From Sorex araneus (Eukaryota > Chordata > Mammalia > Eulipotyphla > Soricidae): a DNA stretch of 64,000 bases. Below, piece after piece: positions 22,006 to 33,814 of the stretch (position 1 is the stretch's first letter; the number at the start of each line of letters is the position of its first letter). Under the pieces are notes generated by a model. The model worked only from the letters and a program-made list of their open reading frames with translations. It was not told the DNA's origin and searched no databases. The stretch lies in NCBI RefSeq assembly GCF_027595985.1, contig NC_073312.1:12219995-12283994 (forward strand), given 5' to 3'. Both the position numbers and the translations under genes were made by a program.

Positions 22006-23125
22006 AATATGAGAGAATTCTTAACCCAACAATTAGATCATGAGAAATTTTAGAAATTTTTCAAAGAACTCACTACAGTTTTACATGAGCATCAGTGAAA
22101 AATGCATAACACAATTAACCATGAGATGATCAAGTCTTTTGACAGAATGTATTATTAAAGAGAACAAAAGCTATCATCACAGCTAATGAGCCATTCAAAG
22201 ATGATTAGTGCCCCACAATATCAATCTAGAAGATAGAAACATAACAAGTCAACCTAACCCACAGAAGACTAGGGCGAAATGAGAGCTTGGGAATGTATGT
22301 TCCGTGTCCGGCCCGTCCAGCCCTGACCACATCTTAAGCCCGCAAATGTTGTTATAAATACTCAGGTGACCTTGGGCAGAAAAAAGTTCCCGCCCCTGAC
22401 AAAGCCAATATATACAGGACAACAGCCCACCGGACTCTTCAATTTCAAATATTTCTTATTTTTATGAGAACACATGTAACAAGTGAGGATGATGAACACA
22501 ATTTTTCTTCATTTATGAGCAGAAATTTTTCTAAGAATAGCAGAAATTCTCACTAACGGACACAGTTTTGTGTAAGAACAAGAGAACCATAATACAGCAT
22601 TGTAAGAAATGAGAAGCGACTGGTAAGCCGGGAGCACCGCCAATATTAATAGCAGATGTCATTCTCTGGGCCGCCTACATACTAAAGTCCACTCTAAATG
22701 CGCCCCATTGATTAACTATCCCATGTAAACATCCTACAAGGTAATACCATGATCCTTACTCTGTAGATGAGGCCCAGGGAGCCTGTGAGCTGTGCCTGGC
22801 ATCTCATGACTTGCAGACAGTTGGTTCAAACTCAAGCCACAGCCTGTTACTGCATCTCTGCTTCTCAGTCATCCCACCCGCCCCATCAGCCTGCTCATTC
22901 TAGGTTTTCTTCCCATTGCTAATAAGCTCATGTAGTTTAAACATCACAAACGGTTCTACATCTAACCCTTCTTCTAATTATTGTAATTAATAATCATTTA
23001 TGAAATTGCCCAGTGTATACAAAGACCCCCTTCCACAGGTCCCCATGCCTACATACAAGCATAAAAGAATTTCAAATCGATTCTCCAAAACCCAGATCAA
23101 ATGCTTCAAGTCTATCCCAAAACTC
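22006..23125. other. TRUB1 intron 2, unique stretch
   Basis: Nothing recognised. AT-rich. Confidence 0.45.
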
Positions 23126-23134
23126 TAAACTCCT

Positions 23135-23310
23135 AGGGAGCAGAATGATAGTACCATGGGTAGTGAGTGTGCTTGCCTTGTGCGTGACCGACCTGAGTTT
23201 GATCCCTGGCATCCCATAAGGTTCTCTGAGCACTGCCCATCAAGTTGACTCTTGAGTGCAGAGCCAGAAATAAGCCCTGAGAAGTGGCGGGTGTGACCAC
23301 AACACCTCCC
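23135..23310 (+). mobile_element. SINE-A, diverged
   Basis: GCTTGCCTTGTGCGTGACCG, TTTGATCCCTGGCATCCCAT and GCAGAGCCAGAAATAAGCCC. Confidence 0.8.
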
Positions 23311-23439
23311 CTCCACCCTCACCCTGAAAATAAAAAAAATAATAACCCTCTAAACTTCTCTAACACTCATCTGAACATTTATCTCTGAGTAGACTCACTT
23401 CAGTTCAAGGACTGAGACCGGCTGGTTTGGTCTGGAAGG

Positions 23440-23560
23440 AGGACACAAAGCCATGCTCAGGACTCCTCGCTCAGTGCGGGGGGTCTAACCGGCGGTGCTC
23501 TGGGATCAAACCCAGGCCTCCTGTGCAGTGCCGTGTTCCTCACCGCTGAGCTCTTCTTGG
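23440..23560 (-). repeat. Old SINE-like copy
   Basis: GGCGGTGCTCTGGGATCAAA CCCAGGC and CTCACCGCTGAGCTC in reverse. Confidence 0.45.
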
Positions 23561-23605
23561 CGCCAAGAACTGAGATTTTTACTTGTGTGTGTGTCTGAGA
23601 TGTCT

Positions 23606-23720
23606 ACGGGCTGGAGATGCGGCCACGTGGCGCAGCGCCTGCCTCCCAGGAGGGCTGGCCCGAGTTCCCATCCACACGCCAAACGCGATTCTCGGCGCCA
23701 CTGTGCAGCGTGCTGGAACC
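23606..23720 (+). repeat. Old SINE-like copy
   Basis: GGGCTGGAGATGCGGCCACG TGGCGCAGCG, GAGTTCCCATCCACACG. Unusually CpG-rich for an old copy. Confidence 0.4.
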
Positions 23721-23969
23721 AAGTGTGTGTGAGCCCTACAACTACAGTGTGCCAGCCCCAGGGACCGCCATGGCAGCAAAGGGCAAGAGAGGGCAAGGAA
23801 AACAGTGAAAAGAAACACCCCCCCCAAAAAAAAAGAGTAAGAAAAACAAGGGACGCCTTCAGGATTGGCACGGAGCACAGGACTCTTCAGATGGCAGAAG
23901 CACAGCTGAGACAAACGCACTGTTAACACCAACAGATCTTATCCCATTCGAATGAATGGAATCCCCAAA

Positions 23970-24016
<47 letters not shown>
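23970..24016. repeat. (CA)n microsatellite
   Basis: About 22 CA units. Confidence 0.95.
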
Positions 24017-25915
24017 TCATAGCGGCTACTTTGTGCAGTCTCCAGAATACATGCAGTGAGACAGCACAGTTCAGGCTCTGGAAGTGCCTTTCAGCTCAGA
24101 GAAGGAGACCTCGTAGCATCAGCCAGTGGCTTCAGGGGCTGCACTAGTTTTGCGTGTCAAGGCCGTGACGCTAACACTACTGCGGAGGGCGTAGTTCAGT
24201 TGAAACCCCCCAAAAGTTGCCTAAACTCAGGAGTGGCTCCTTCATGGCAGTATATGACTTGGTGAAAAAAAAGGAAGAGAGAGAATGACAGCGGAGGGAG
24301 GGGACAGGAGGAAGCCCCCTGGCAGGCGTTAGGAGGCCAGAGAACTCGGCATCCAAGCGGGTGTGAGTGAGCCCCGGGAGCAGCGCCTGCGAGCGCGCTC
24401 TGAGAAGGAAGACCCCCACAGCCCCCCAGCCCTGCGTCCCGCGGCTCCGGCAGGAGAGCTGGGCCTGAGGGGCAGAGGGCGGGCTCCATGCCAGCTGGGC
24501 AGCAATCCCGAACTGACGATTCTCAGCTAGGGAAGTGATCCAGAACAATCCATTTTTTTTAAGGCACCCAAGGGTTTCTCATTGTAGCGCTCTCAGTTCC
24601 TAACCAAGAAAACAAGGCCCACCGAAATTAGGGGGTGAGTGTCAGGCACCAGGATGCCAGCCAAGCAAATACAGAAGTAGTATTTGGACAAATTCTCAGG
24701 AGTCAATCAGCAGCTTTTCATTCAAGGGCCAGTTTACAAGTACAAATTTTTAAGCATCTTTCCCCAATAGTCATACCAGTTTTTATTCAGTACTTACTGT
24801 ACATTAGGTACTAAAATAATTAAAATCTGACTCCAGTCCTGAGGGAGTTAACAAGAAATCAAGACAAAGAAGGCGTGCACATTACATAATCCATATAAAA
24901 GAGCAAGAGGGGCTCTTCCTAGGGAGTAGATGCTTTTCAGCTGAAAATCTGGAAATCCAGGATAAGAAGATGTCTACAGTGGCCAAAGACAGAGATAAAA
25001 TGAGAAGCAGGAGCAAATCCACAATGGCCTGAAGAAGGAAAGAATTTGAATGCTTTCTCGGCACTGTCTCTTTCACATTACTACTTTTATTAGTTCCCAA
25101 ATGTTCTTTGGTCCATTATTTTCTCTGTAAAAAAATCCCAGGGTCTCTAAACCAATCTAAATGTGCCAGCATTTTATTCTCAAGTCATAAAGGCATGGTA
25201 AGGGTATTAGACAAAGCTTTTTGCAGTTGGAAATTTCGGCTGTCCTATATTTAATTCTGTAACATCCTTGCAATTTATCTTAGGGGAAACAAAAACAAAA
25301 ACAAAAACCTGTCTCTTTCCACTTCCGGAAATGAATCTTAACAACCCACAATAAGTACTTAAGTTTTATTTAGAAAAATGTTCCAGTGCGGTGATCTTGG
25401 ACGAGTAGTGTACTACATGTGTCTTTTTTGAGGGTCACTGGGAGAATCTCAGAGAGTATTAACCTCTGACTAAAGCCCTTCTACGGGGAGTTTCTTTCCT
25501 CTTCCTGGCTTCCCGGAAAGGCTGCTCACTTTCCATGGATGGAGACCTCCCACCACCCTCGCCTTATTCAAAGCCAGGAGCTGCCCTCCAGCCTCTGCTC
25601 CCGCTCTCATGCCTGCTCCTCCTCTCTTCTGCCTCCGCTTCTTTCCCTCTGTTGCCCAGACTGGGATCACTCATCTGATTGTATCCTTCGGGGGGAGAGG
25701 GGAGGAAGGCCATGCAAGTATCAGTTAGTGGCACTGAGGAACCTCAAAAAGCAGTGCTGGGGAATCACAGCAGCATGTGAGGAGGCATCAGGGATCAAAC
25801 CTTCAGCCTCCTGTGGACACGGCAGGCAGTCTGGCACTGCGCCTTCCACCTTTATGACCCTGGTTTCACATGGGGTCCATCTGGACAGTCCAGGGTAACC
25901 TAAAGTCAGCTGATT
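24017..25915. other. TRUB1 intron 2, long unique stretch
   Basis: No gene recognised and almost no recognisable repeat in 1.9 kb. A GC-rich patch lies at 24290-24500. An (AAAAAC)n run lies near 25290. Confidence 0.45.
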
Positions 25916-25917
25916 AG

Positions 25918-26150
25918 GGGGGCTGGAAAGACAGTGCAAGGATTAAGAAGGAGCTTGCCATGTCCACTCATGGCCCAATGAGATATTCTAAGTTTCCGGA
26001 GTGCTTGGCTGCAAATGTGGCCCACAAACCTTCAGTTTCTACAAGTGTATCCCAGGAGGAGCGCACCAAATTAGATGGGGAAGTAACACAGCAGCCAATC
26101 AGGCACAGTGAACAAAACAAAACAAAACAAAACAAAACAAAAACATGAAC
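25918..26150 (+). repeat. Diverged SINE-like copy with (AAAAC)n tail
   Basis: GGGGCTGGAAAGACAGTGCA AGG head at 25919. The body is not alignable by eye. It ends in (AAAAC)6 at 26114-26143. Confidence 0.45.
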
Positions 26151-26264
26151 ATAGAAGACACAACTAGCAACCAACAGCTTTTAGTAAGCTCTTGGACAGG
26201 GTCTTAACCCCATGTTGAGATATAACCATTTTCATAAATTTTCTTTTACTGGAGTGTTTTTTTA

Positions 26265-26395
26265 TAATACCATCAGCATCCCATATAGTCCCCCGAGCAC
26301 CATCAGGAGTAATTTCTCAGTGCAGAGTCAGGAGTAACCCCTGAGCATCACCAAGCATGACCCAAAAGCTAAAAAGAAAAAAGAAAAAAATGGAG
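26265..26395 (+). mobile_element. SINE-A, 5' truncated
   Basis: Begins in the body at CAGCATCCCATATAGTCCCC. It is otherwise well preserved through GAGTCAGGAGTAACCCCTGA to an A-rich tail. Confidence 0.85.
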
Positions 26396-27050
26396 GAAAG
26401 AGCTTGGGGAGTGGGAGTAGAGGGTGGGGGGTTATAAATCAGGACAATGAAGATTCTCATATTTTCAAAGATGCATACCTGAAGTTTATAAGTTACAATG
26501 AATACTTCACAGTAAATAATACTATGTGTCAAAAATCAAAGCCAAGGAAAAATGTATCTTTGCACATGGGCCCAATATTTTGTTATGCCTTAAAAAAAAA
26601 AATTAAAAAAAAAAAGAGAAACACCACTTCCCAGGGTTCAAAATGTGCCATCATATTATAGATACTCCTTAAGTTTGAAAATTATGGTTGCTATCATCCC
26701 TTTTATTATAATCATCATTATCACCATGGGGGGGGGGTGGGAGTTCAGGCACTTTAACCCCTGCCCCATCTCTCAGGCCTACTATTAAACTCTTTGAAAC
26801 GACTTCAAACAGAACACTGAGATTCAAAGAGCTATTAAAATTTATGCAGGTTATATGTCATCAGTGAATAAAGCAACCAGTATGTAAACTCATAAACGAT
26901 TAAATACAGTTTTACACAATGAAACACTGCAACTTTCCCTAACAGTCTTCAGGACAGCTAACTTGGACCTTAGTTCCGTAAACAGTGGGCCATGGCCCTA
27001 CACAGGGGTGCATAATCCTTTAGGATTTTACTTTAAAATAAATATATGAT
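26396..27050. other. TRUB1 intron 2, AT-rich stretch
   Basis: Nothing recognised. A poly-G run at 26728. Confidence 0.4.
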
Positions 27051-27053
27051 TTA

Positions 27054-27245
27054 GGGGGCTGGAGCGATAGCATAGTGGGTAGGGCTTTTGCCTTGCATGC
27101 GGCCAACCCGAGTTCGATTCCCAGCCAGTGGTCCCCCAAATACCACCAGGAAATTCCTGAGTGCAGAGCCAGGAGTAACCCCTGAGCAATGCCGGGTGTG
27201 ACCCAAAAAGAAAAAAAAATATATATATATACATATATATATATG
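27054..27245 (+). mobile_element. SINE-A, well preserved, with (TA)n tail
   Basis: Intact head GGGGGCTGGAGCGATAGCAT and B box GTTCGATTCCC. Tail AAAAAGAAAAAAAAA runs into (TA)n at 27217-27245. About 12 bases are missing around CATCCCATATGGTC. Confidence 0.9.
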
Positions 27246-27441
27246 TATTATTAGTAACAATTTAATCTGTATACCTATTTTATATACTTATATGCCTGGG
27301 GTCCTGTAAAACTTTCTTAGGTGAAATAGAAGCACAAGTAGAAAAACCGTTTAAAATACCCTGACTTAGACAACAAGGATCTCTTTAGGTGGCTAAATGC
27401 CGTCTTTCTGTTCTTTAGTCCTCATTGGAAACTGTATTCCT

Positions 27442-27716
27442 TGTTGGTATCACTGTCACTGTATCACTGTCATCCCAGTTGCTCATGATTTGCTCGAGCA
27501 GGCACCAGTAACGGCTCCATTTTGAGACTTGTTACTATTTTTGGCATATCGAATATGCCAGCCACGGATAGCTTGCCAGGCTCTGCCGTGCGGGTGGGAT
27601 ACTCTCGGTAGCTTGGAGAGCTCTCCAAGAGGGGCGAAGGAATCGAACCTGGGTCGTTGCGTGCAAGGCAAACACCCTGCCGCTGTGCTATCGCTCCAGC
27701 CCTCCTGTTGGTATCA
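27442..27716 (-). mobile_element. SINE-B, full length with target duplication
   Basis: Element 27453-27705 in reverse, flanked by TGTTGGTATCA at 27442-27452 and 27706-27716. It has a complete head, B box (reverse GAATCGAAC, 27640-27648) and body. Its 3' end is (CAGTGA)-type repeat, with no poly-A. Between GTAACAA and GTTACTGG it has a short GTCTCAAAATGGAGCC form. Confidence 0.92.
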
Positions 27717-28420
27717 TAAGAAAAATTAATAAATTTGATGCAGTACTCTATTTTATCATTAAAGTCCCTTGTGATCAAATATAAATTAAGCCTCTAATAA
27801 TAAAAATTACTTTGAATGTGATTGCTTCCACACATACAAATCTCAGCTAAATGTCGCCCTTTTAGAGTACTAACTAAAATAGTACTACCAAGAAGATTCC
27901 TTAGGTTTAGGGTAAGAAACAAACTGATTTTATTCACTCCCTTCAATATCACTAGTTTTTGCAAATCAGGAAGTAACAACCAGAAGAAGAGAATCTAACA
28001 GTGATGTAAATGACCCACTCGTAACTAACTAGCAGCCTCTCCTGTTTACAGTGCTCTTAGAAAACAACTGATTATGACACATTCAGTTTCATCTCAGAGA
28101 CTGCTGAACTGATGAGAACCACGAAGCCACTTCTATGGCCCCTGGCAGTGGACACGGATGGGTAGTTCCTGGTGGGCACTAAGGCGGGAGAAACAAAGAC
28201 AGGAGTACCGGTTCCTGCCATCCCAGCCGAGGGCAAAGGTGGGCTTCAATGCTGACTGCTACTCGCCGACAATCACACTGTCCAGGCTGCTTTCTCATTC
28301 TGGGTCTTCACTTCTGTATATGGGGCTAACAGGCGCTACCTCAGAGGTTTAGAAAGGATCAAAGCAGGGAGGTTAGTCCTCAAATTGGTGTAGAAAGGTT
28401 AACAGCCACTGAATTCAAGT
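27717..28420. other. TRUB1 intron 2, unique stretch
   Basis: Nothing recognised. Confidence 0.4.
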
Positions 28421-28422
28421 AT

Positions 28423-28600
28423 GGGGGCTGGGGAAAAAGTACTGGGGTTAAGCAAACTGTCCTCCACACTGTCCGCCCCGGCTCCATCCCTGGAACACAT
28501 GCGTACAGTCCCCCAAGCACAGCTGGGAGTAATCCATGAGCGCAGAGCTAGAAGTTCAGGCCTGAGCACCACTGTGTGCGGACCCCAAACAAAAACAAAA
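28423..28600 (+). mobile_element. SINE-A, diverged
   Basis: GGGGGCTGGGGAAAAAGTAC, CGGCTCCATCCCTGGAACAC, GGACCCCAAACAAAAAC. Confidence 0.75.
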
Positions 28601-29205
28601 TAGAAACTTGAAGTCACTTATGCTGTCAAGACTTGCTAATGCAGGTTCTTTAATTCAGGAAAATGAATTTCCTTGTTATTTGCGAGGGACCTTCTCAAAC
28701 CAGTGCTGGGGAAGCCCAGGGTCCTCCTAGAAATTCTCAAATATCTGGTATTTCGGTGCAAGGATGCAGGACGTTACTGCTCCCACTCTGCAGCCCAGGG
28801 GTTACTGGGCAGGGAGCCAGTGGGGCCAGCAGCAGCCACGGTCAGTGGCAAGCAAGGTCTTTACCCCTGAACTGGCCCTGTGGGCACTTTTTCTATTTCA
28901 GCTCCAAGTAAAGTTCTTTCCAACATGCATTAAACAAGATCTATAATCTTATAAAATACAAAATTGTGCCTTGCTGTCAATTTTCTTGAAAAACAGGATT
29001 TTCTTCATTAATTTAAGTCCTTCTAAAGCATTTATTTTCTAATCTGACATCTAGATCAAATTTACTGCTTATTCTTTGTACCTAATTTTCAACTTAATAA
29101 AATGAACTAACTACTGTAGCAGAGTATTTTACAAACCAGAAAGCAGAGCCCATTAGTGCCTCATTAAATCAGCCTGGTCAATTATGATTGAAATTTTTAA
29201 AAACA
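28601..29205. other. TRUB1 intron 2, unique stretch
   Basis: Nothing recognised. Confidence 0.4.
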
Positions 29206-29212
29206 ACTTAAC

Positions 29213-29390
29213 AGGGAGCCAGAGAGACAGGAGGGTGGGGAAGGCTCCCGCTTCACACCTCGCTGACCCGGGTTCAGCCCCCAGCACCGTATGGATGCCC
29301 CCTAAGCATCACCAGGAGGGATTCCTGGCCTCAGGGTCAGGAGTAAGCCCTGAGCACAGCCAGGTGTGGACCCCAAAACAAACACAAGCA
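29213..29390 (+). mobile_element. SINE-A, diverged
   Basis: AGGGAGCCAGAGAGACAGGA head, GGTTCAGCCCCCAGCACCGT, GGGTCAGGAGTAAGCCCTGA. Confidence 0.8.
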
Positions 29391-29407
29391 TAAACAGTTA
29401 AACAGAA

Positions 29408-29525
29408 CAGGGCTGGGGAGATGGCGCATGAGCTCTGCAGGGAGAAACGGCCCCATGTGATCCCCTGAGCACTGCCAAGAGCGAGCACCGAGCTGGGCGC
29501 AGTCCCATAATAAAGGACAAAACAC
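29408..29525 (+). repeat. SINE-A, shortened copy
   Basis: GGGCTGGGGAGATGGCGCAT then ATGTGATCCCCTGAGCACTG. The B-box region is deleted. Confidence 0.65.
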
Positions 29526-30249
29526 CCGCAAACGTTAAGTAGGATTCCAAGAGAGTTTGTTTCTAGTGTGTGGGGAAAGGCAGATGGAAGGGAAGGGGTG
29601 CCGGGGAAATCCCAACCTATGCCTTTCTGTGACTACAGATACAATTAGGGAGAAATTTTATAAAATAAAGGCTATGGATACACACTTTAGCAATCTACGA
29701 AGAAACAATTCAGAACCTCTATTAGGTGCAGGAAAGAGAAGAAAGGGGGGGCGGAGAATAGGGTAAATCATGTCACTAATTTTCCTCCACAAGCAGTAAA
29801 ATGCTCAACCCCCAACTCCCATGCCTTGCAAAGGCAGTGAAGCCCCCACCCTCACCCCACTCCCCCAGGACCCGTAAAGGCCCCCTTCCTTTCTCTGGGG
29901 AGCTGATCTCAGAGATGAGCTTCTCAGCCTGTGTGGGTGAAAGAACTCTCTTTGTGGGGCACTTTCTAAGGCCACCCCACACTGGAGGACTCCTCTGTGG
30001 CTGCGACAGTGACCCAGAACTGTCCAAGGAGACACTGGGGTACCCAGCTGCAGGTGCCTCATTCTCGATCCCTCCTCTGGGGGTGCAAGAATCAGGGGAC
30101 GGTTCCTGCAGGTGAAACAGGCAGAAATGCCCATGGAAACCCAAAACCCACAGTTCTGACTGAGGGCAGAGCGAGGGCCAGGAGAAGGGGATTCCCCAGA
30201 CCCCCTCTGCATGCATGGTGGGATAGAATTCCAGAGCCCTGGAAGGAGA

Positions 30250-30250
<1 letters not shown>
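29526..30250. other. TRUB1 intron 2, unique stretch
   Basis: No gene or repeat recognised. Long open frames here (e.g. 29805-30677 minus) run through the GT repeat and have no family likeness. Confidence 0.5.
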
Positions 30251-30253
<3 letters not shown>

Positions 30254-30314
<61 letters not shown>

Positions 30315-30336
30315 TGTGTGCGCGTGTGTGCGCGTG
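30254..30336. repeat. (GT)n microsatellite with GC/GT end
   Basis: About 28 GT units, then a GTGTGTGCGC block repeated three times. Alternating purine-pyrimidine DNA, a Z-DNA-prone sequence. Confidence 0.95.
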
Positions 30337-30900
30337 CTGGGGGTGGGGGGAGGGGCCTCCAGATTAAAGGTCACATACCTCCCATCAACAGTCAGGGCAC
30401 AGCAAACAGGGGAGGGAGGAAGCACCCCAAATCCAAGTTCCCAGACGACAGGCAAGGGGCCGAGCCTTGCGGACAGGTCCCTGCAGGGATACTCTTTCCA
30501 CCCTTCCTGCACACACGAGACCTTTCTCCAAGTCTGACACACGCTGACACATGACTGCTTCTTTCCACCCACTTCCTGACCAGGGCCCCTCCAAACCTTG
30601 TTTTCTTCCCATATACTCCCTCCCCGCCCCCACCCCACCCACCCCCACCCCCACCACCAGCTGGCCCGGAGTCTCATGCCACGGGCCCCTAGTTAATACA
30701 ACACACCTTTCCTCTGTGGCCCGCTTGGCACATCCTGGGAAAATCACAGGGGAATGCTGCTTCAGAAGAGAGTTCTATAAATCAGCAAATCGAAAAAATT
30801 ACAGAATATACTGAAAATGGCCCGCATGGCCTGCCATTAGCCAATCTTGTCTGCTCTCATTCAGCAAGTGACGTTCATCCCATTTTCATTCATCGCTTAC
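30337..30900. other. TRUB1 intron 2, region next to exon 2
   Basis: Unique, pyrimidine-rich in parts. Nothing recognised beyond the exon 2 donor. Confidence 0.4.
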
Positions 30901-30999
30901 CTAGAACGCCTCGGGCTGCGCTGTCTAGGGTCCCGCCATGGCCAATTTTCAGAGCCTGCTTTTTCCTTTTAGTCCATTCTGGAGATGGCATTCCAGCTT
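30901..30999 (-). CDS. TRUB1: TRUB1 exon 2 (catalytic Asp)
   Basis: A 99-nt minus-strand exon after GCCTCTATAG and before GTAAGCG. It completes Glu89 and encodes residues 89-121, ending one base into Val122. It contains [14 protein letters not shown] then [16 protein letters not shown]. This is TruB motif II, in which the Asp of G-T-L-D (Asp114 here) is the nucleophile conserved in all pseudouridine synthases. The basic run K-R-K-K (99-102) may contact RNA. Confidence 0.98.
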
Positions 31000-31149
31000 C
31001 TATAGAGGCAATCGGGATGGGGGGGGAAGAAATGATTACCAAAACAATCAACTGGAATGTTCAGCTAATAAATTGTATATCTAGCCCCAAAATTGCAGAG
31101 GAAGAATAATCCAAAACAAATTGTCTAGAAACTAATTGGGGGGGGGGAC

Positions 31150-31159
31150 CCACATGAAA

Positions 31160-31237
<78 letters not shown>

Positions 31238-31268
31238 AAAGAAAGAAAGAAAAGAAAGAAAGAAACGA
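31150..31268. repeat. (AAAG)n purine array
   Basis: About 28 GAAA units on the plus strand, just inside TRUB1 intron 1, 150 bp upstream of exon 2 in the transcript. It is a long pyrimidine run in the sense RNA, close to the exon 2 acceptor. Confidence 0.95.
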
Positions 31269-31361
31269 TATATGGTAAGTTTATAGCCTAACCTACAGAG
31301 ATCTAGCAAAATCAGATACTCGATGGTGACAAGTAATTTTTATATAGGTGGCTGGTTTTAG

Positions 31362-31559
31362 AAGTCCTCAATTCTGGGGCCAGAGCGATAGTACAATGGG
31401 TAGGACCCAGGTTGGATCCTCAGCGTCCCATATGTCCCCTGGGCACCACCAGGAGTAATTCCTGAGTGCAGAGCCAAGAGTAACCCCTGAGCATCGCCAG
31501 GTATGGCCCAAGAAAAGTCATAAATAAATAAATAAATAAATAAATAAAAGTCCTCAATT
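31362..31559 (+). mobile_element. SINE-A with (TAAA)n tail and target duplication
   Basis: Element 31374-31547 between perfect AAGTCCTCAATT copies (31362-31373 and 31548-31559). The tail has become (TAAA)8. The tRNA-like head lost about 25 bases around GCATTTGCCTTGCATGCGG. Confidence 0.92.
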
Positions 31560-31577
31560 TCCTGCCTAAAGCTCAGG

Positions 31578-31735
31578 TTTCTGGGGCTGGGGGGTGGCAA
31601 AGAGGCTGGCCTAGCAGCACGCATCTGCGGCCGTGAGCCTGGTTCCAACCCCAGTGCCACAGACAGTCCCTTTCCCATCCCACAGCACAGGAAGGGGGCC
31701 CGGGGCCACCCCTGGGTGCAGAAGATCGCTTGGGT
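31578..31735 (+). repeat. SINE-A-like, diverged and shortened
   Basis: GGGGCTGGGGGGTGGCAAAG, CTGGTTCCAACCCCAGTGCC. The body is eroded. Confidence 0.5.
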
Positions 31736-32740
31736 TTTTTAGTGCCCCCACTTACCTGAGCGGGGCACAACAAAGACCCATTTCAGGTCCCCAGCTTCTC
31801 TCTGTTCCCTGTCCTCTCCTAATCCCAACTCCCAGTTCCTTCAGAAAGCTAACTGTAACAAAATGTTCCCCATGAAACAGTAACAACTCACTGCCTCTTA
31901 GTAGCAGAAGTAGTCAGAGGAAAAGGAAAGGGAGCAGAGGTGAGATGTGGGTCGGTGGGGGTGTTCATGATTCCCATGTGTGAGACCCCAGCACCACCCA
32001 CCCACACACACACCCACATACACACACAATGGTGCGACCCAGGCCTATCTCATATTCCTATTGTAAAGACAACAAAATAACATTCTCTGAAAATGCTTAG
32101 AAACTAAGAAGCACTAGAACAGTTAAAATGTTGCTAATGCAGACAGAATAAGTCCCGAGAACATTAGCTGCAGGAATACAAATGAGAAAAAAGAGGAACT
32201 CAAGCACTGAGTTGACCTACCTGTCACCTCAACACCCACTTCCTTAGCCCCACTGACACCAAGAAGACAGAAAAGCCAGCACAAGAAAATGAAAGCTGAG
32301 GGTGGAGAAAGGGGCAGGGGGCAAAGGAAAGCAATGGTGAAACAGGAGCATGGCCAAAAGGAACCCCAGGGTTGGTAAGGCTAGGTGATGACCCCAAGAG
32401 GCCGTGATGTCTGAGCTGACCAGGTCACTCTGTGATCACAGGATCCTCATGCTTGGAAGGGCAGAGCTGCTGCTTCCACAGAATCTCCTGAGGCCGGACC
32501 CCCACTTCAGGCCAGACCCCACTGTGACCCACCCACACTCAGGCCAGACCCCACTGTGACTCTCACCCGGAGTCAACAGAAACCTTTGGGGACTCCCTTG
32601 GACTGTGAATTTACTTTTAAGTGAATTTACTTCAAAGTTTTTACTTTCTTTTGTGTCCAAACTACCTTCCTTCAGGTTGAAGACATGTCATCTCTACTTG
32701 ACTGGCTCACCCCAGTGGTATCATGCATGGAGGAGTATGT
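31736..32740. other. TRUB1 intron 1, unique stretch with a short duplication
   Basis: Nothing recognised apart from CA-rich DNA near 32000 and a local duplication. The 21 bases from 32508-32528 (around GGCCAGACCCCACTGTGAC) recur at 32540-32560. Confidence 0.5.
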
Positions 32741-32745
32741 AATCA

Positions 32746-32930
32746 GGTATTGTGGAGACTGGAGAGAAAGGACAACAGGTAAGGCACTTGCTGTGCATGT
32801 GGCCAACCCATGTTACATTCCCCGGCATCCCACCTACTCCCCTGAACCCCATCAGGAGTGATCCCTGAGCACAGAGCCAGGAGTAAGCCCTGAGTACCAC
32901 GAAGTGTAGCCCAAAGCCCCTCACCCGCAC
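32746..32930 (+). mobile_element. SINE-A, diverged
   Basis: GGAGACTGGAGAGAAAGGAC, TGTGGCCAACCCATGTTACA, CAGAGCCAGGAGTAAGCCCT. Confidence 0.82.
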
Positions 32931-32935
32931 AATTT

Positions 32936-33655
32936 TTTTTTAAATAAGGTCTTGATTAAAAAATAATAATAAATTCTTATATGTTAGGACATGAAATTCG
33001 AAGAGTGCAGGAATTTCTTTCTATACATGAATCCAGTCAAAATAAAACAAGGGGCATTAATATCAGCCTTGACCAAAGACTCGTGACTGGAATGAGTGGG
33101 TGTCAAACTAGGACAGCAGCATTCAAATGGGGTGTCTTGGAGTCTGGATATTTAAGAACCTTCCCAGATCATTCTGGCAGTCCACATGGCATTTGGTAAG
33201 CTCCCCTCTAAGGGAAGTACAGAACAGGCCAATCGCAAGCAACATGAAATAAAAAGTAGTAAGAATATCTACATCTAAATCAGTGATTTCCAGGAAATAG
33301 CCTAGAAATCATCTGTTTTAATCCATTTCAACATAAACCAGTTATTGGAGGGAAATTAACCAGAAATCTCAGATACTCTTGGATCCTCCCAGAAACCCCT
33401 TGGAGAAAGGACGGTGTGACCTCCTGGCACAAACAAAACACCCCCCAGCTCAGTTAACAAAGAAGGCCAGACAAAAACAGCCATTCTCTAAAGGAAGCAA
33501 GTCTCCAGCGAGATCACAGCTCGCCCTTGGTGTAATTCAACCCTTCATAAGTCTCTGACACATCCTGATAGGTAACAAAGTCAAAGGAAAGTGTAAAATG
33601 GGAATGAGATTTTTTTTAAATTGCCATAAAACATCTGAATCGACATCATGCCCGT
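32936..33655. other. TRUB1 intron 1, unique stretch
   Basis: Nothing recognised. Confidence 0.4.
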
Positions 33656-33661
33656 TCTTTC

Positions 33662-33775
33662 AAAACTGTTTGGTTTTGGTTTTGCTTTGGGGGCCATACC
33701 TAGCGGTGCTCACAGATTACTCCTGGCTCTGTGCTCAGGGATCACTTCTGGTGCTGCTCAGGCCACAATATGATG
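33662..33775 (-). mobile_element. SINE-A, partial
   Basis: Tail and body in reverse: GGTTTTGCTTTGGGGGCCAT, GGCTCTGTGCTCAGGGATCA, ending before the B box. Confidence 0.75.
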
Positions 33776-33814
33776 CGTCAGGAGTTGATGAGCATCTCAT
33801 TTAGTGCCCCTCAC

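Noticed and set aside
29805..30677. 290-codon minus frame
   Set aside because: It runs through the (GT)n repeat and has no recognisable domain or splice support.
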